A DNA stretch of 64,000 nucleotides, taken from Metarhizobium sp017305935 (GTDB lineage Bacteria > Pseudomonadota > Alphaproteobacteria > Rhizobiales > Rhizobiaceae). Within the stretch, counting starts at the first letter, position 1. Each line of letters opens with the position of its first letter. The notes beneath the pieces were generated by a model that did no database searches, had not been told where the DNA came from, and saw only the letters and a program-made list of their open reading frames with translations. Of the stretch, positions 1 through 8,228 are shown one piece after another. Made by a program: the position numbers and the translations under genes. The stretch covers positions 124,001 through 188,000 of the forward strand of contig NZ_JARRIR010000001.1 in assembly GCF_029601685.1 (NCBI RefSeq), given 5' to 3'.

Positions 1-2
1 AA

Positions 3-1442
3 TTCTACTTCGGCAAGTCGATCCGCGAGGTCGATCTGGCGGAAGCGGCGATCCTTGCCGGCCTGTTCAAGGCGCCGGCCAAATATGCCCCGCATGTCAA
101 CCTGCCGGCGGCGCGCGCCCGCGCCAACGAGGTGCTCAGCAACCTCGTCCAGAGCGGCATGATGACCGAGGGCCAGGTGATCGCGGCGCGACGCAACCCG
201 GCGACGGTCATCGACCGCAACGAGGTCGAGGCGCCGGATTTCTTTCTCGACTGGGCGTTCGACGAGGTGCAGCGCCTTTCCACCCGCTTCCCCGAGCATT
301 CGCTGATCGTGCGCACCACCATCGACATGGGGCTGCAGAAGGCAGCCGAGCAATCGGTGGAGACCAGCCTGCGCGAATATGGCGAGGGCTACCGCGTCAA
401 GCAGGGCGCGCTTGTCATGATCGAGAATGGCGGGGCGGTGCGCGCCATGGTCGGCGGACGCGATTACGGCGAGAGCCAGTTCAACCGCGCCACCAAGGCG
501 CTGCGCCAGCCGGGCTCGTCCTTCAAGGTCTATACCTATGCGGCGGCCATGGAAAAGGGCATGACGCCGCAGACGACCATCGTCGATGCGCCGATCACCT
601 GGCGCGGCTGGTCGCCGCAGAATTACGGCCGCTCCTATGCGGGCAGGATCACCCTTCTCACCGCCATCGCCAAGTCGATCAACACCGTGCCGGTGCGGCT
701 TGCCAAGGACGAACTCGGCATCGACACCATCGTCAACATGGCCAAGGCCATGGGCGTCGAGACGCCGATCCGCAACGACAAGACCATTCCGCTCGGCACG
801 TCCGAAATGACGGTCATGGACCAGGCGACGGGCTATTCCGTCTTCCCCGCCGGCGGCGTGCAATCGCGCCGTCACGGCATCACGCAGGTCATCGGCTATG
901 ATGGACGCGTGCTCTACGATTTCGACCGCGACGAGCCGGCCCCGAAGCGGATCCTGTCCGAAAAAGCCAATGCCTCGATGAACTACATGCTGTCGCAGAT
1001 CCCGGTCATGGGCACGGCGCGCAAGGCAGCCCTCGACAACGGCATCGTCACCGCCGGCAAGACCGGCACGACGCAGGCCTATCGCGACGCCTGGTTCGTC
1101 GGCTTCACCGGCAATTACACCTGCGCCGTCTGGTTCGGAAACGACGACTATACCTCGACCAACAACATGACCGGCGGCTCGCTGCCGGCCATGACCTTCA
1201 AGCGGCTGATGGATTACGCCCATCAGGGCATCCAGCTTAGGCCGATTCCCGGCATCGAGAACCCGCTGCCGCCGAAGGATGCCAAGCCGCAGGCGGTCGC
1301 CAAAACCGAGGAAGGGGCGCTGCCGCCGCTCATCCGCCCGCGCTCGCTGTCGGTCGATGCCACGCGCCTGCTGCGCGCGCTCGGCGACAAGCTGCGCGAG
1401 GCAAAGCCGCTCGGCACCCAGAAGGTGGCGAGCGCCGAATGA
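3..1442 (+). CDS. Penicillin-binding protein 1A family, 3' part
   Basis: The reading frame is open from the first bases, so the gene begins before the window; about 479 C-terminal residues are present. It is a bifunctional class A peptidoglycan synthase of the inner membrane. The start of the fragment (YFGKSIREVDLAEAAILAG) is the end of the glycosyltransferase domain. The transpeptidase domain follows, with the active-site SxxK motif as SSFK near fragment residue 172, SIN near 225 and KTGT near 353. The C-terminal tail is Pro/Ala-rich. The two downstream membrane-anchored proteins are on the same strand after a 41-base gap. Family assignment is firm from the three penicillin-binding motifs; which PBP1 paralogue it is cannot be decided without the N-terminus. 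Confidence 0.93.
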   Translation, partial: FYFGKSIREVDLAEAAILAGLFKAPAKYAPHVNLPAARARANEVLSNLVQSGMMTEGQVIAARRNPATVIDRNEVEAPDFFLDWAFDEVQRLSTRFPEHSLIVRTTIDMGLQKAAEQSVETSLREYGEGYRVKQGALVMIENGGAVRAMVGGRDYGESQFNRATKALRQPGSSFKVYTYAAAMEKGMTPQTTIVDAPITWRGWSPQNYGRSYAGRITLLTAIAKSINTVPVRLAKDELGIDTIVNMAKAMGVETPIRNDKTIPLGTSEMTVMDQATGYSVFPAGGVQSRRHGITQVIGYDGRVLYDFDRDEPAPKRILSEKANASMNYMLSQIPVMGTARKAALDNGIVTAGKTGTTQAYRDAWFVGFTGNYTCAVWFGNDDYTSTNNMTGGSLPAMTFKRLMDYAHQGIQLRPIPGIENPLPPKDAKPQAVAKTEEGALPPLIRPRSLSVDATRLLRALGDKLREAKPLGTQKVASAE

Positions 1443-1483
1443 TCCTTTCCCTTTTCCGATAAGCGCAAAGAGGCTGCCGCATC

Positions 1484-2074
1484 GTGTTCCGGGTCCCCCT
1501 CTATGTCGCTCTGGCGCTCATCATCGCCTTCGGCGGCGGCATCGCCACGACGCTTTATGCGCTGAACGCCTCCTCCGGCTTCGGCGCCATCAAGCTCGGG
1601 GCCTGGGAGGCCTTTCCGCGGGCCCAGACGGCCGATGCCGACCCTTACGCGAAATCCCACCGCGCCCGCGCCGGAAAGCTGCTGCTCGGCACCGCCGAGG
1701 GCCTGAAATTCACCGCCACACAGGACGATGGCGGCCAGCCGCTGCGCTCTTCCTGCCGCTATCGCATCACCGGCCAGACGCCGCCGGCGCGGCTGTGGAC
1801 GCTGTACGTCGCAGACCGCGGCGGCAATGCGCCGATCGCCCGAGACGGCCTGCCGGCCGGGCTGAATTCCTGGGTGATCGGCCGTCAGCCGGACAGTTCC
1901 TTCGTGATTTCGGTCGCCACCGACGCCCAGAGCGGCAACTGGCTGCCGCTGCCGGGGGACGACCGGGCGGTGACGCTGGCGCTGACCCTGTTCGACACGC
2001 CGACGGCCGGCAGCTCCGGGCTCATCGATCTCTCCATGCCGCAATTGCAGCGCATCGGGTGCGGCCATGCTTAA
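1484..2074 (+). CDS. DUF1214-type membrane-anchored protein
   Basis: 196 residues with a GTG start. One N-terminal membrane helix (about residues 5-28, rich in A, L, I and G) is followed by a soluble domain outside the cytoplasm. The segment with RLWTLYVADRGGN and LNSWVIGRQPDSSFVISV has the look of the DUF1214 fold. The function of DUF1214 is unknown. The gene overlaps the next one by 8 bases, so the two are probably translationally coupled. DUF1214 and DUF1254 are often parts of one longer protein; here they are separate genes in the order DUF1214 then DUF1254. Assignment by motif memory; the membrane anchor is clear. Confidence 0.8.
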   Translation: MFRVPLYVALALIIAFGGGIATTLYALNASSGFGAIKLGAWEAFPRAQTADADPYAKSHRARAGKLLLGTAEGLKFTATQDDGGQPLRSSCRYRITGQTPPARLWTLYVADRGGNAPIARDGLPAGLNSWVIGRQPDSSFVISVATDAQSGNWLPLPGDDRAVTLALTLFDTPTAGSSGLIDLSMPQLQRIGCGHA

Positions 2075-2642
2075 GATCGTCTTCACCGTGATCACCGGTC
2101 TCGTCGGCGCGGCGCTGCTGCATCTGATCATCATTCTGGCGCTGCCGCATTTCACCGGGCTCGATGCATATACCGGCGTGCTCGCCAAGGGCGATCTCAA
2201 CCGCTTTTATGGGGTCGGCAAGCGGCCCGACGGCAGCGGGCTTTCGGATGGCGACCCCTTTCTGCAATCGGCGGTCTGCGCCTTCGATATAGAGGACCAG
2301 CCGGTGCGGCTGGTGGCCGGCGGCGATGTGCCGTTCTGGTCGCTGGCGATATATGACAGTTCGTCGAACGAGGTGTTCAGCATGAACGACAGGACGTCGG
2401 TGGATGGCGGCGTCGATGTTCTCGTCGCCTCGCCGGTGGCGCTGACGACGCTGCGCAAGGCGCTGCCGGAGAGCCTGTCGCAATCGATCCTCGTGGAAAT
2501 GCCGCGCGCCGAGGGCTATGTGGTCCTGCGCACGCTGTCGCCGCGCAAGAGCCTCGAGGATGCCGCGCAGGCATTCCTGGCGGGCGCGACCTGCGATGCC
2601 TTCGCGATAGGTGCTACGCCGGGGGCGTCGAGCGATCAGTAA
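2067..2642 (+). CDS. DUF1254-type membrane-anchored protein
   Basis: 191 residues starting ATG inside the end of the previous gene. An N-terminal helix (about residues 3-26) precedes a short DUF1254-like domain containing DPFLQSAVCAFDIEDQPVRL and FWSLAIYDSSSNEVFSMND. No catalytic motif is recognisable. It overlaps its upstream partner by 8 bases and its stop overlaps the convergent small gene by 7 bases. Together the pair probably forms one envelope-located complex, inferred from coupling and from the usual fusion of the two domains. The biochemical role is unknown. Confidence 0.8.
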   Translation: MLKIVFTVITGLVGAALLHLIIILALPHFTGLDAYTGVLAKGDLNRFYGVGKRPDGSGLSDGDPFLQSAVCAFDIEDQPVRLVAGGDVPFWSLAIYDSSSNEVFSMNDRTSVDGGVDVLVASPVALTTLRKALPESLSQSILVEMPRAEGYVVLRTLSPRKSLEDAAQAFLAGATCDAFAIGATPGASSDQ

Positions 2643-2809
2643 GCGCTGGCCGGCTGCGCCGCTTCCTTGGCCGGCGCTGGCTGGGCGGAAAACTCGATGC
2701 GCTCGTAACGCACGCCGGTGAACAATAGAATCTCGGCGTCCTGGAAGGGTTTTGCGGTTCGGCGCGGCGTTTGCGCGAGCCTGTCGCGGATATGGACTAC
2801 GTCTGCCAT
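2636..2809 (-). CDS. Small conserved hypothetical protein (57 aa)
   Basis: Small protein starting MADVVHIRDRLAQTPRRTAK, with a Pro/Ala-rich C-terminus ending in SAY. A GGAG sequence six bases before the ATG at 2809 supports this start over the ATG four codons upstream. I recall short proteins with this N-terminus in rhizobial genomes but know no function. Its stop overlaps the DUF1254 gene convergently, and a copy of the dispersed repeat lies immediately upstream. Confidence 0.6.
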   Translation of the reverse strand: MADVVHIRDRLAQTPRRTAKPFQDAEILLFTGVRYERIEFSAQPAPAKEAAQPASAY

Positions 2810-2823
2810 GCTCGTCTCCATCC

Positions 2824-2873
2824 AAAGCTATCCCGGAAAAACGCGAACGGTTTTCCCGATGGAATTTCGCAAG
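2824..2873 (+). repeat. Dispersed ~50 bp rhizobial intergenic repeat, copy 1
   Basis: Reads AAGCTATCCCGGAAAAACGCG, then AACGGTTTTCCCGATGGAATTTCGCAAG in pieces. It matches the other copies in the window: a GCATTTCC-type end, GGAAAAGTG-like core, CGGTTTTCC, and GGAAATGC-like end. The two ends are inverted relative to each other. This is a diverged copy. Confidence 0.6.
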
Positions 2874-3074
2874 CCAAATGAGACGGATGAATGCGATGGA
2901 ATCTCATCCTGCCCTATGCGGGCCGGCGCACCCTGCGGGCCTCCTTCGCCCCAGGCATCTGCGCCTTTCTCGTCCATCCGTCGACGGCACGCATGCGCGG
3001 TCGCTGATGGGATTAACGTCCGGGAAGCGATATCGTTCGAAAGCCGCCCGTGTCGCATTGAGCGCCCGGACCCC

Positions 3075-3089
3075 TTAACAAAAGTTTAA
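3075..3089. promoter_or_regulatory. CtrA-type box (TTAA-N7-TTAA), distal
   Basis: TTAACAAAAGTTTAA is an exact match to the TTAA-N7-TTAA consensus bound by the cell-cycle regulator CtrA in alphaproteobacteria. It lies about 190-200 bases before the DUF2336 start. Confidence 0.5.
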
Positions 3090-3220
3090 ATCTCCGCCTC
3101 GCGCCCCTGAAGCATAGGGGTTTTGGACAGGTGTGGCTTCGTGGTCACGCTTCGTCCTGGCCTGAAAACGACACCGCAGCGCGCGGCGCCTGGCTGTGCC
3201 CCTTGAAAGGTAATCCATAG

Positions 3221-3235
3221 TTAACAAGCGTTTAA
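3221..3235 (+). promoter_or_regulatory. CtrA-type box (TTAA-N7-TTAA), promoter-proximal
   Basis: TTAACAAGCGTTTAA is a second exact TTAA-N7-TTAA match. A -10-like TCTAAT follows at 3245-3250, so the box would cover the -35 region, the layout of CtrA-activated promoters. A start near 3257 would give a leader of 20-30 bases for the DUF2336 gene. Confidence 0.55.
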
Positions 3236-3277
3236 GGATTTTGTTCTAATTTGACCCGTGACGTTTTGCGTATGTGA

Positions 3278-4333
3278 GTGATTTCCGTGACCGATCGGTT
3301 TCGAGACCTTGAAAGCCCGCAGGCCATGCGAAAGAAGGATGTGGTTCTGATGGCGACCGTGACCAGTTTCGAGAATCTGCGCTACCCGACCAGATCGGAG
3401 CTGCGGCAGTTCGCCGAACTCTTCGCGCCCCTGTTCAAGGCCTCCAGCGAGGAAGCCAGGCGCCAGGCCGTCGCCGCCCTCTCCCAATGCCCCAACATTC
3501 CCGAAGCTGTGGCGCTGTTCATCGGCTCGCAGCCGATCGGCGTCGCCGCCCCCTTCCTCACCTGCTCTCAGGCGATCAGCGACCAGACGCTGATCACCAT
3601 CGCCCGCAGCCAGGGCGGCGCGCATGCCAAGGCGATCGCCCGCCGCGACAATCTCTCGCCGATGGTCGTCGATGCGCTGGTCGGCATACGCCAGGAGATG
3701 CCGGGTCGCGGCGGCGCCGGGCTGCTCGCAGTGCCTGTTGCCCCGCCGCCTGCCGCCGCGCCCCAGCCCCAGGCCGTCGCGCCGACGGTCCCTGTCCTTT
3801 CGGAAGAAGAGGTCCAGCGCCAGAAAATCCATGAACGCGAGGAGCAGTTGCGGCAGGAATTGCGCAACCTCGTGCGCCATCTCGATCCGCCCGCCAATGA
3901 CCGGCTGGGCCTGCGCAGCCTCGATGCCACCCAGGAAGCGCTGCTGGTGCGTTTCGCCCGCACCCGCGATGCCGATCATTTCGCGACGGCGCTTGCCGAT
4001 GCGCTCTCGGCCAGCCGTTTCCTGTCGGAACGCATCATGCTGGACATTTCCGGGCAGCAGCTGGCGACGACGCTGATCAGCCTCGGCCTCGCCGATGAGG
4101 ACGGCGCCTTCATCCTCTCCCGCCTCTATCCGCATCTCGGCGAACAGGCCGGGCGGCGCACCAGGGCGCAGATCCTGCTTTCCACCCTCGACCCCGCCGA
4201 ATGCGACGCCCGCGTCGAAGCCTGGCGCCGCGCCGACAGCTACACCTTCCGCCAGGAAGAAGCCGGCCGACACCCCAGACCCGCCGACCAGATCCCCCCC
4301 GTCAGCAACATCAAATCCATCGGCCGACGCTGA
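3278..4333 (+). CDS. DUF2336 domain protein
   Basis: About 350 residues, soluble and helical. The first half contains repeated helical pairs of the DUF2336 type (LRQFAELFAPLFKASSEEAR, QAVAALSQCPNIPEAVALF, FLTCSQAISDQTLITIA), followed by an Ala/Pro linker near residues 148-170 and a second helical block with a charged heptad-like stretch. The molecular role is unknown; members of the family are common in alphaproteobacteria. The start is uncertain: GTG at 3278 or 3287, or ATG at 3350 (MATVTSFENL). Two perfect CtrA boxes upstream suggest cell-cycle-controlled expression, which is an inference from sequence. Confidence 0.85.
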   Translation: MISVTDRFRDLESPQAMRKKDVVLMATVTSFENLRYPTRSELRQFAELFAPLFKASSEEARRQAVAALSQCPNIPEAVALFIGSQPIGVAAPFLTCSQAISDQTLITIARSQGGAHAKAIARRDNLSPMVVDALVGIRQEMPGRGGAGLLAVPVAPPPAAAPQPQAVAPTVPVLSEEEVQRQKIHEREEQLRQELRNLVRHLDPPANDRLGLRSLDATQEALLVRFARTRDADHFATALADALSASRFLSERIMLDISGQQLATTLISLGLADEDGAFILSRLYPHLGEQAGRRTRAQILLSTLDPAECDARVEAWRRADSYTFRQEEAGRHPRPADQIPPVSNIKSIGRR

Positions 4334-4357
4334 GCTGCCGAGCGCCTGCGGCGCCCG

Positions 4358-4696
4358 TCACCCGACCACGCTCACCAGATCGCCGATCTCGTCGATTTCC
4401 AGTTCCACCAGCCAGAGGTCGGGATCGAAGCGGCGTTCGCGCGCGATGAAATCGTCGATGGCCGCTGGCTCGACCCTGTCGAAGCGGCATTCGAAGAGGC
4501 GGGTTTCGGCCTCGTCCTCGCCGAACACCGTCTGCGGCGCGGGAGCATAGAGGCTTTCGAGGCCATCGCGAAACCGCTGGCGCAGATAGATGGCGCCGGC
4601 GGACTCGGCGCCTTTGTACTCGATGGCGGCATAGCCGCCACGGTTGAAGACCTGGCGGGTCAGGGCGGAGACGAAGATTTCGGAACGCAGGCGCAT
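4358..4696 (-). CDS. DUF1491 family protein
   Basis: 112 residues beginning MRLRSEIFVSALTRQVFNRG, the usual DUF1491 start, with the family segments AAIEYKGAESAGAIYLRQRF and RRFDPDLWLVELEID. No membrane segment or signal peptide. The function is unknown. A longer open frame reaches 4777, but that extension is a translated copy of the dispersed repeat at 4708-4757, so the start at 4696 is preferred. It is followed on the same strand by no close gene and converges with the DUF2336 gene. Confidence 0.85.
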   Translation of the reverse strand: MRLRSEIFVSALTRQVFNRGGYAAIEYKGAESAGAIYLRQRFRDGLESLYAPAPQTVFGEDEAETRLFECRFDRVEPAAIDDFIARERRFDPDLWLVELEIDEIGDLVSVVG

Positions 4697-4707
4697 GGGG
4701 ACGTGAT

Positions 4708-4757
4708 AAAGCATTTCCGGGAAAAGTGGAGGCCGGTTTTCGTCCCCGACATGCGAC
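4708..4757 (+). repeat. Dispersed ~50 bp rhizobial intergenic repeat, copy 2
   Basis: AAAGCATTTCCGGGAAAAGT, then GGAGGCCGGTTTTCGTCCCC and GACATGCGAC. It sits between the DUF1491 start and the peptidoglycan-binding protein gene and adds spurious in-frame ATG codons upstream of the DUF1491 gene. Confidence 0.7.
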
Positions 4758-4795
4758 ACGCTTTCCGCCCCGCTCACACCATGCGGGCCATCGGC

Positions 4796-5722
4796 TTACA
4801 AGGCCCCGATTTCCTTCATCTTTTTAAGTACGGTTTCGCTGGGTTCGCCGGTCTCGGCCAGGCGGTAATGCTTCTGGAAATGCCGGATCGCCTTGCGGGT
4901 GACGTCGCCGGCGACACCGTCGACCTTGATATCGGCATAGGCGAGATTGGTAAGGCCGCGCTGGATCTTCATCACCAGGTCAGGCTTGGGCGCGGCGGGG
5001 CTGACCGGAAGCTGCTTGTCCGCCTTGAGGATCGCGGCCGCGACCGGATCGATCTGCGTGCCGGCATCGCTGGCGACGTCATTCGGCCTTTCGCCCGGCA
5101 CGGTCCCGGCGCTGCTCTTCACCGTCAGCAGCGCGGCAAGCAGGTCGGCGCTCGCCTGTCCCGTCTGCTGCAGGCCGGCGCTTTTTTCGAAGGCGAGGAT
5201 GGCGGCTGTGGTGCGCGGGCCGCCATAACCGTCGGCGGGGCCGTCGTAAAAGCCGTGGCCGATCAGCGCCCCCTGGACGTCGCGCATCAGGGCTGAGGGT
5301 TTGCGCGCCGGCGCCGCGGGGACGGCGGCGGTCGCGGCCGGGTCCGGCGTTTCCGTCGTGCCGTCGGCGCGTTCGATGCGGAAAGTGGTCACATCGGCCG
5401 GGCGCGCCTCTGCCGCATTCGATGGCGCGCCGGCGAACGCCGTCTGGTCATGCGCATCGCGGGTGCGAAAAATCGGGGCGGGATGATTGCCGTGCTGATA
5501 CCACAGCGCATTGGCGGAAATGAAGGACATGGCGACCGCGAAGGCCGCGCCGCCGAGCATCAGCGTCGGATAGCGCCCGACCATGCGCGCCGTCGCGCCC
5601 ATGCCCTGCCCGGCGAGGCCCAACGCGGCGCCCGAAACGGCGACCGCCGGATGAATACGCCGGGGTTTCTTCGAAGACGGTGTCCTGAACGGGTCAGGCG
5701 ATTTTCGCGGTCGCTTGGCCAT
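4796..5722 (-). CDS. Membrane-anchored peptidoglycan-binding domain protein
   Basis: 308 residues from the ATG at 5722 (MAKRPRKSPDPFRTPSSKK). A basic, proline-rich cytoplasmic N-terminus is followed by one membrane helix (YPTLMLGGAAFAVAMSFISA, about residues 50-69), then a periplasmic part with two peptidoglycan-binding-type-1 modules: one around LMRDVQGALIGHGFYDGPAD and one at the C-terminus around LVMKIQRGLTNLAYADIKVD. The start overlaps the 3' end of the histidine kinase gene by 29 bases, which suggests one transcript and coupled translation. It probably binds murein; an enzymatic domain is not seen. The longer open frame to 5812 lies inside the kinase gene. Confidence 0.85.
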   Translation of the reverse strand: MAKRPRKSPDPFRTPSSKKPRRIHPAVAVSGAALGLAGQGMGATARMVGRYPTLMLGGAAFAVAMSFISANALWYQHGNHPAPIFRTRDAHDQTAFAGAPSNAAEARPADVTTFRIERADGTTETPDPAATAAVPAAPARKPSALMRDVQGALIGHGFYDGPADGYGGPRTTAAILAFEKSAGLQQTGQASADLLAALLTVKSSAGTVPGERPNDVASDAGTQIDPVAAAILKADKQLPVSPAAPKPDLVMKIQRGLTNLAYADIKVDGVAGDVTRKAIRHFQKHYRLAETGEPSETVLKKMKEIGAL

Positions 5723-7262
5723 GGTCTCTTTCTCCATGCCGCGAGTCGGCGAAAGGTGCGGCGTTTTTGAGGCGCGGCGGAAATTCCACAGGGCGTTGCG
5801 CCTCGATATCAAGGATGTCCGCCTCGGCGGTCACCGCGCCCGATCCGTCCATCGGCACCGTCACGGTGATGATCGTGCCCTCGCCCGGACGGCTCGCGAT
5901 CGAGAACCGCCCGCCATGCAGGGCCACCAGGCCCTTGACCAGCGACAGGCCGAGGCCGGTGCCTTCATAGCGGCGGGTATATTCGTTTTGTACCTGCATG
6001 AACGGCCGGCCGATCTGCGCAAGCTGGCTTTCGGCGATGCCGATGCCGGTATCGCTGACCGCCAGCGTCAATTCGCCATCCCTGGCCGCGGCATCGATGG
6101 TGACGACACCGCCGTCCTCGGTGAACTTGACGGCATTGCCGACGAGGTTGATGAGGATCTGCTGGATGGCGCGCTGATCGGCGGTGATTTCGCCAAGGCC
6201 GCGCTGGACGCGGCTTGTGAGCGTCACGCCCTTTTCGCGGGCTTGCAGCGCCAGCATTTCCTCGCAGGCGCGCACCGAATCGGCGATGGCGAAGGGCTCC
6301 ATCATCAGTTCGTAGCGCCCGGCCTCGATCTTGCTCATGTCGAGCATGGTGTTGACCACCGAGAGCAGATGGGCGCCGGACTGGCGGATGAGGCGGACAT
6401 ATTCGCGCTGGCGGTCGTTTTCCAGCCGGCCGAAATATTCGCCGATCAGGATATCGGAAAAGCCGAGAATGGCGTTCAACGGCGTGCGCAGCTCATGGCT
6501 GACGGCGGCGAGGAAACGCGACTTGGCGTCGTTGGCGCTTTCTGCCTCCGCCGCCTTGCGCGCCGCGTCGCTCTTCAGCGCCTGCTCGTCGGATACGTCG
6601 CGCATCTGGCCGAAGATGGCGCTGAGCGCCCCATCCCCGTCCTGGGCAAGCGCGGTCATGTCGAGGCGGATGTGGACGAACTGCTCGGCGACCGCCGGGC
6701 CAAGCGGCGCGGCCCGCTCGATGCGCAGGTCGACGCTGACATCGCGCGCGCCCTGGCGCAGGCTGTCGACGGCGCGCATGAAATCCAGCCGGTCGGAAAC
6801 ATGCAGCTGATCATAGAAACCGCGGCCCTGCGGATCGCGCATCCAGCCGAGGAAGGTGTCGCGATCGCGGCCGCTGAAGCCGGTGACGCTGCCCTGCGGA
6901 TCGAGGAAGAGCACGGCGCCGGCGCAGACGCTGGCGATATCGAGCGCCTGATCGGTCTCCGTCGCCGTTGCGGCCGGCTCGTCCGGGCTGCCGCGCAGCC
7001 AGGCGATACCGCCGACGGCGCCGATGAGGAAGGCCGAGGAGACGAGCGCGACACCGACGGGAATGGCAACGGCGGGGCTGACGAAAGCCGAGAGCAGCGC
7101 CGGCATGGCGATCAGCCCGGTTGCCGCGCCAAGGGCGATACGGCTGAGATACGCGATCTCGCCCGATGTCGCGGCGCGGCTTCCGGTGCGCAGCAACCAG
7201 CCTTCCGCCGCCCGCTCCGCCACTGCCGTCATCCTCTGCGCTATGTTACCCGATACCTGCAC
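5694..7262 (-). CDS. Membrane sensor histidine kinase
   Basis: 522 residues. Two hydrophobic segments (about 42-62 and 66-89) are followed by a PAS-like domain (about 108-225, LDPQGSVTGFSGRDRDTFLG), a coiled linker, then the kinase core. The H-box is FLAAVSHELRTPLNAILGFS with the phosphorylated His near residue 256. The N box (NLVGNAVKF), G1 (DTGIG) and G2 (GTGLGLSLV) follow. The C-terminal 50 residues are a low-complexity tail. No response regulator gene is adjacent. The H-box resembles that of the alphaproteobacterial DivJ/PleC/PdhS group, but I cannot place it in that group. The overlapping downstream gene encodes a peptidoglycan-binding protein, so a role in envelope or cell-cycle signalling is plausible. 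Confidence 0.92.
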   Translation of the reverse strand: MQVSGNIAQRMTAVAERAAEGWLLRTGSRAATSGEIAYLSRIALGAATGLIAMPALLSAFVSPAVAIPVGVALVSSAFLIGAVGGIAWLRGSPDEPAATATETDQALDIASVCAGAVLFLDPQGSVTGFSGRDRDTFLGWMRDPQGRGFYDQLHVSDRLDFMRAVDSLRQGARDVSVDLRIERAAPLGPAVAEQFVHIRLDMTALAQDGDGALSAIFGQMRDVSDEQALKSDAARKAAEAESANDAKSRFLAAVSHELRTPLNAILGFSDILIGEYFGRLENDRQREYVRLIRQSGAHLLSVVNTMLDMSKIEAGRYELMMEPFAIADSVRACEEMLALQAREKGVTLTSRVQRGLGEITADQRAIQQILINLVGNAVKFTEDGGVVTIDAAARDGELTLAVSDTGIGIAESQLAQIGRPFMQVQNEYTRRYEGTGLGLSLVKGLVALHGGRFSIASRPGEGTIITVTVPMDGSGAVTAEADILDIEAQRPVEFPPRLKNAAPFADSRHGERDHGQATAKIA

Positions 7263-7742
7263 GCCAAGACCTGAAATGGGGTTCTTTCCTGCGCCGACAT
7301 TAGGCTTGCGCGCTTAAGGAAAGGATAAAACCACCCCCCGGAAAGGCATGGGAGGACCTCCCAAAGCCCATTTTCGCGCAGATCGCCGGGCGTGGTTAAC
7401 ATACGGTAAGCACTGGCTTTTTTCGAATTTTCGCCACAGTGTTAACCTTTGTGGCCGAGGCCCTGCCCGCAAAGCCCGGCATTGCCGGGAGCCCTCTGCC
7501 CAGATGCTTAACGCCGCTCGCTCAAATTCGCCGCAAATACCGTTCAAATGCGGAAAGACGGCATTCGACTTAAATTTGCGGATAATCCGAACGGCTTCTT
7601 CAAAACCATATTCGCCGGACAGGCCTTAGGGTAACCGCAGATCGAAAGGGCTCTCCGATCCGAATCGCTTCGCCAAGCGAAAAGGAGCGGCCGCCCACCT
7701 TAGACCCGGCATCAAGACCGGGCAGGAAACAGGGAAAAGACG
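7263..7742. other. Intergenic stretch, no gene seen
   Basis: About 480 bases between the divergent kinase and DUF5330 genes. It contains several TTAA motifs (for example at 7314, 7396 and 7450) and AT-richer patches. The 93-codon plus-strand frame at 7348-7629 lacks a good ribosome site and has shadow-like composition. Confidence 0.5.
7314..7328 (-). promoter_or_regulatory. Near-match CtrA box before the histidine kinase
   Basis: TTAAGGAAAGGATAA matches TTAA-N7-TTAA at seven of eight positions, about 52 bases before the kinase start codon. Weaker than the perfect boxes elsewhere in the window. Confidence 0.3.
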
Positions 7743-8135
7743 ATGTGGTTTCTGATCAAGGGATCGTTCTGGTTCGGGCTCGTGCTGGTGCTGCTGCCGA
7801 TTTTCGACAGGGATGCCACCGGCAAGCTGGAAGCCGGGCCGAAGGTGGAGATTTCCGATGCGCTCTCGGCGGCCAGCGGCGCCTATGATTACGTGAGCGC
7901 GCTCTGCACCGAAAAGCCTGAGGTCTGCGAAAAGGGCGGCGAGACCTTTACCGCGCTTGGCCACCGGGCCCGCGAAGGCGCGCGCATCGCCTATGAATTC
8001 CTGGACACCAAATTCGGCGACGAGAGCACCAAGGTGGCCAGCGCCGAGGATGGCGCCCGCCTGCCGCTGATCGACGACGACGTGACCACCGGCACGATCG
8101 CGCCGCTGCCGCAGCACAAGCCGGCCCGCCCGTAA
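7743..8135 (+). CDS. DUF5330 domain protein
   Basis: 130 residues beginning MWFLIKGSFWFGLVLVLLP, a single N-terminal membrane helix or uncleaved signal. The rest is small, with two cysteines close together (SALCTEKPEVCEKGGETF) that could form a disulfide if the domain is periplasmic, and a disordered proline-rich C-terminus. The family is restricted to rhizobia and relatives and its function is unknown. An intrinsic terminator follows the stop by 27 bases, so it is probably monocistronic. Confidence 0.8.
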   Translation: MWFLIKGSFWFGLVLVLLPIFDRDATGKLEAGPKVEISDALSAASGAYDYVSALCTEKPEVCEKGGETFTALGHRAREGARIAYEFLDTKFGDESTKVASAEDGARLPLIDDDVTTGTIAPLPQHKPARP

Positions 8136-8161
8136 CCGTCGCCTGCCCTGACAATTTCCCT

Positions 8162-8202
8162 GCGCCCGCGGCCCTGTCCCTGCCGCCGGGCGCTTCTTTT
8201 TT
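8162..8202 (+). terminator. Intrinsic terminator after the DUF5330 gene
   Basis: GCGCCCGCGG pairs with CCGCCGGGCGC (one bulged C) across an 11-base loop and is followed by TTCTTTTTT. Confidence 0.7.
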
Positions 8203-8228
8203 GCACCAAACAAGACTTCCATGCTGCC

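Larger units (their letters stand above)
2810..3277. other. Intergenic stretch with repeat and two CtrA boxes
   Basis: About 470 bases without a convincing gene. It holds one copy of the roughly 50 bp dispersed repeat next to the small minus-strand gene, and two perfect TTAA-N7-TTAA boxes on the DUF2336 side. The short open frames here have arginine- and proline-rich shadow composition. Confidence 0.6.

Noticed and set aside
2828..3058. 76-codon minus-strand frame upstream of the small gene at 2636
   Set aside because: Overlaps a repeat copy and has no family features.
7396..7410. TTAA-N7-TAAG as a further CtrA box
   Set aside because: Only half of the second TTAA matches.
7348..7629. 93-codon plus-strand frame before the DUF5330 gene
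   Set aside because: Basic shadow-like composition and position in a divergent promoter region.
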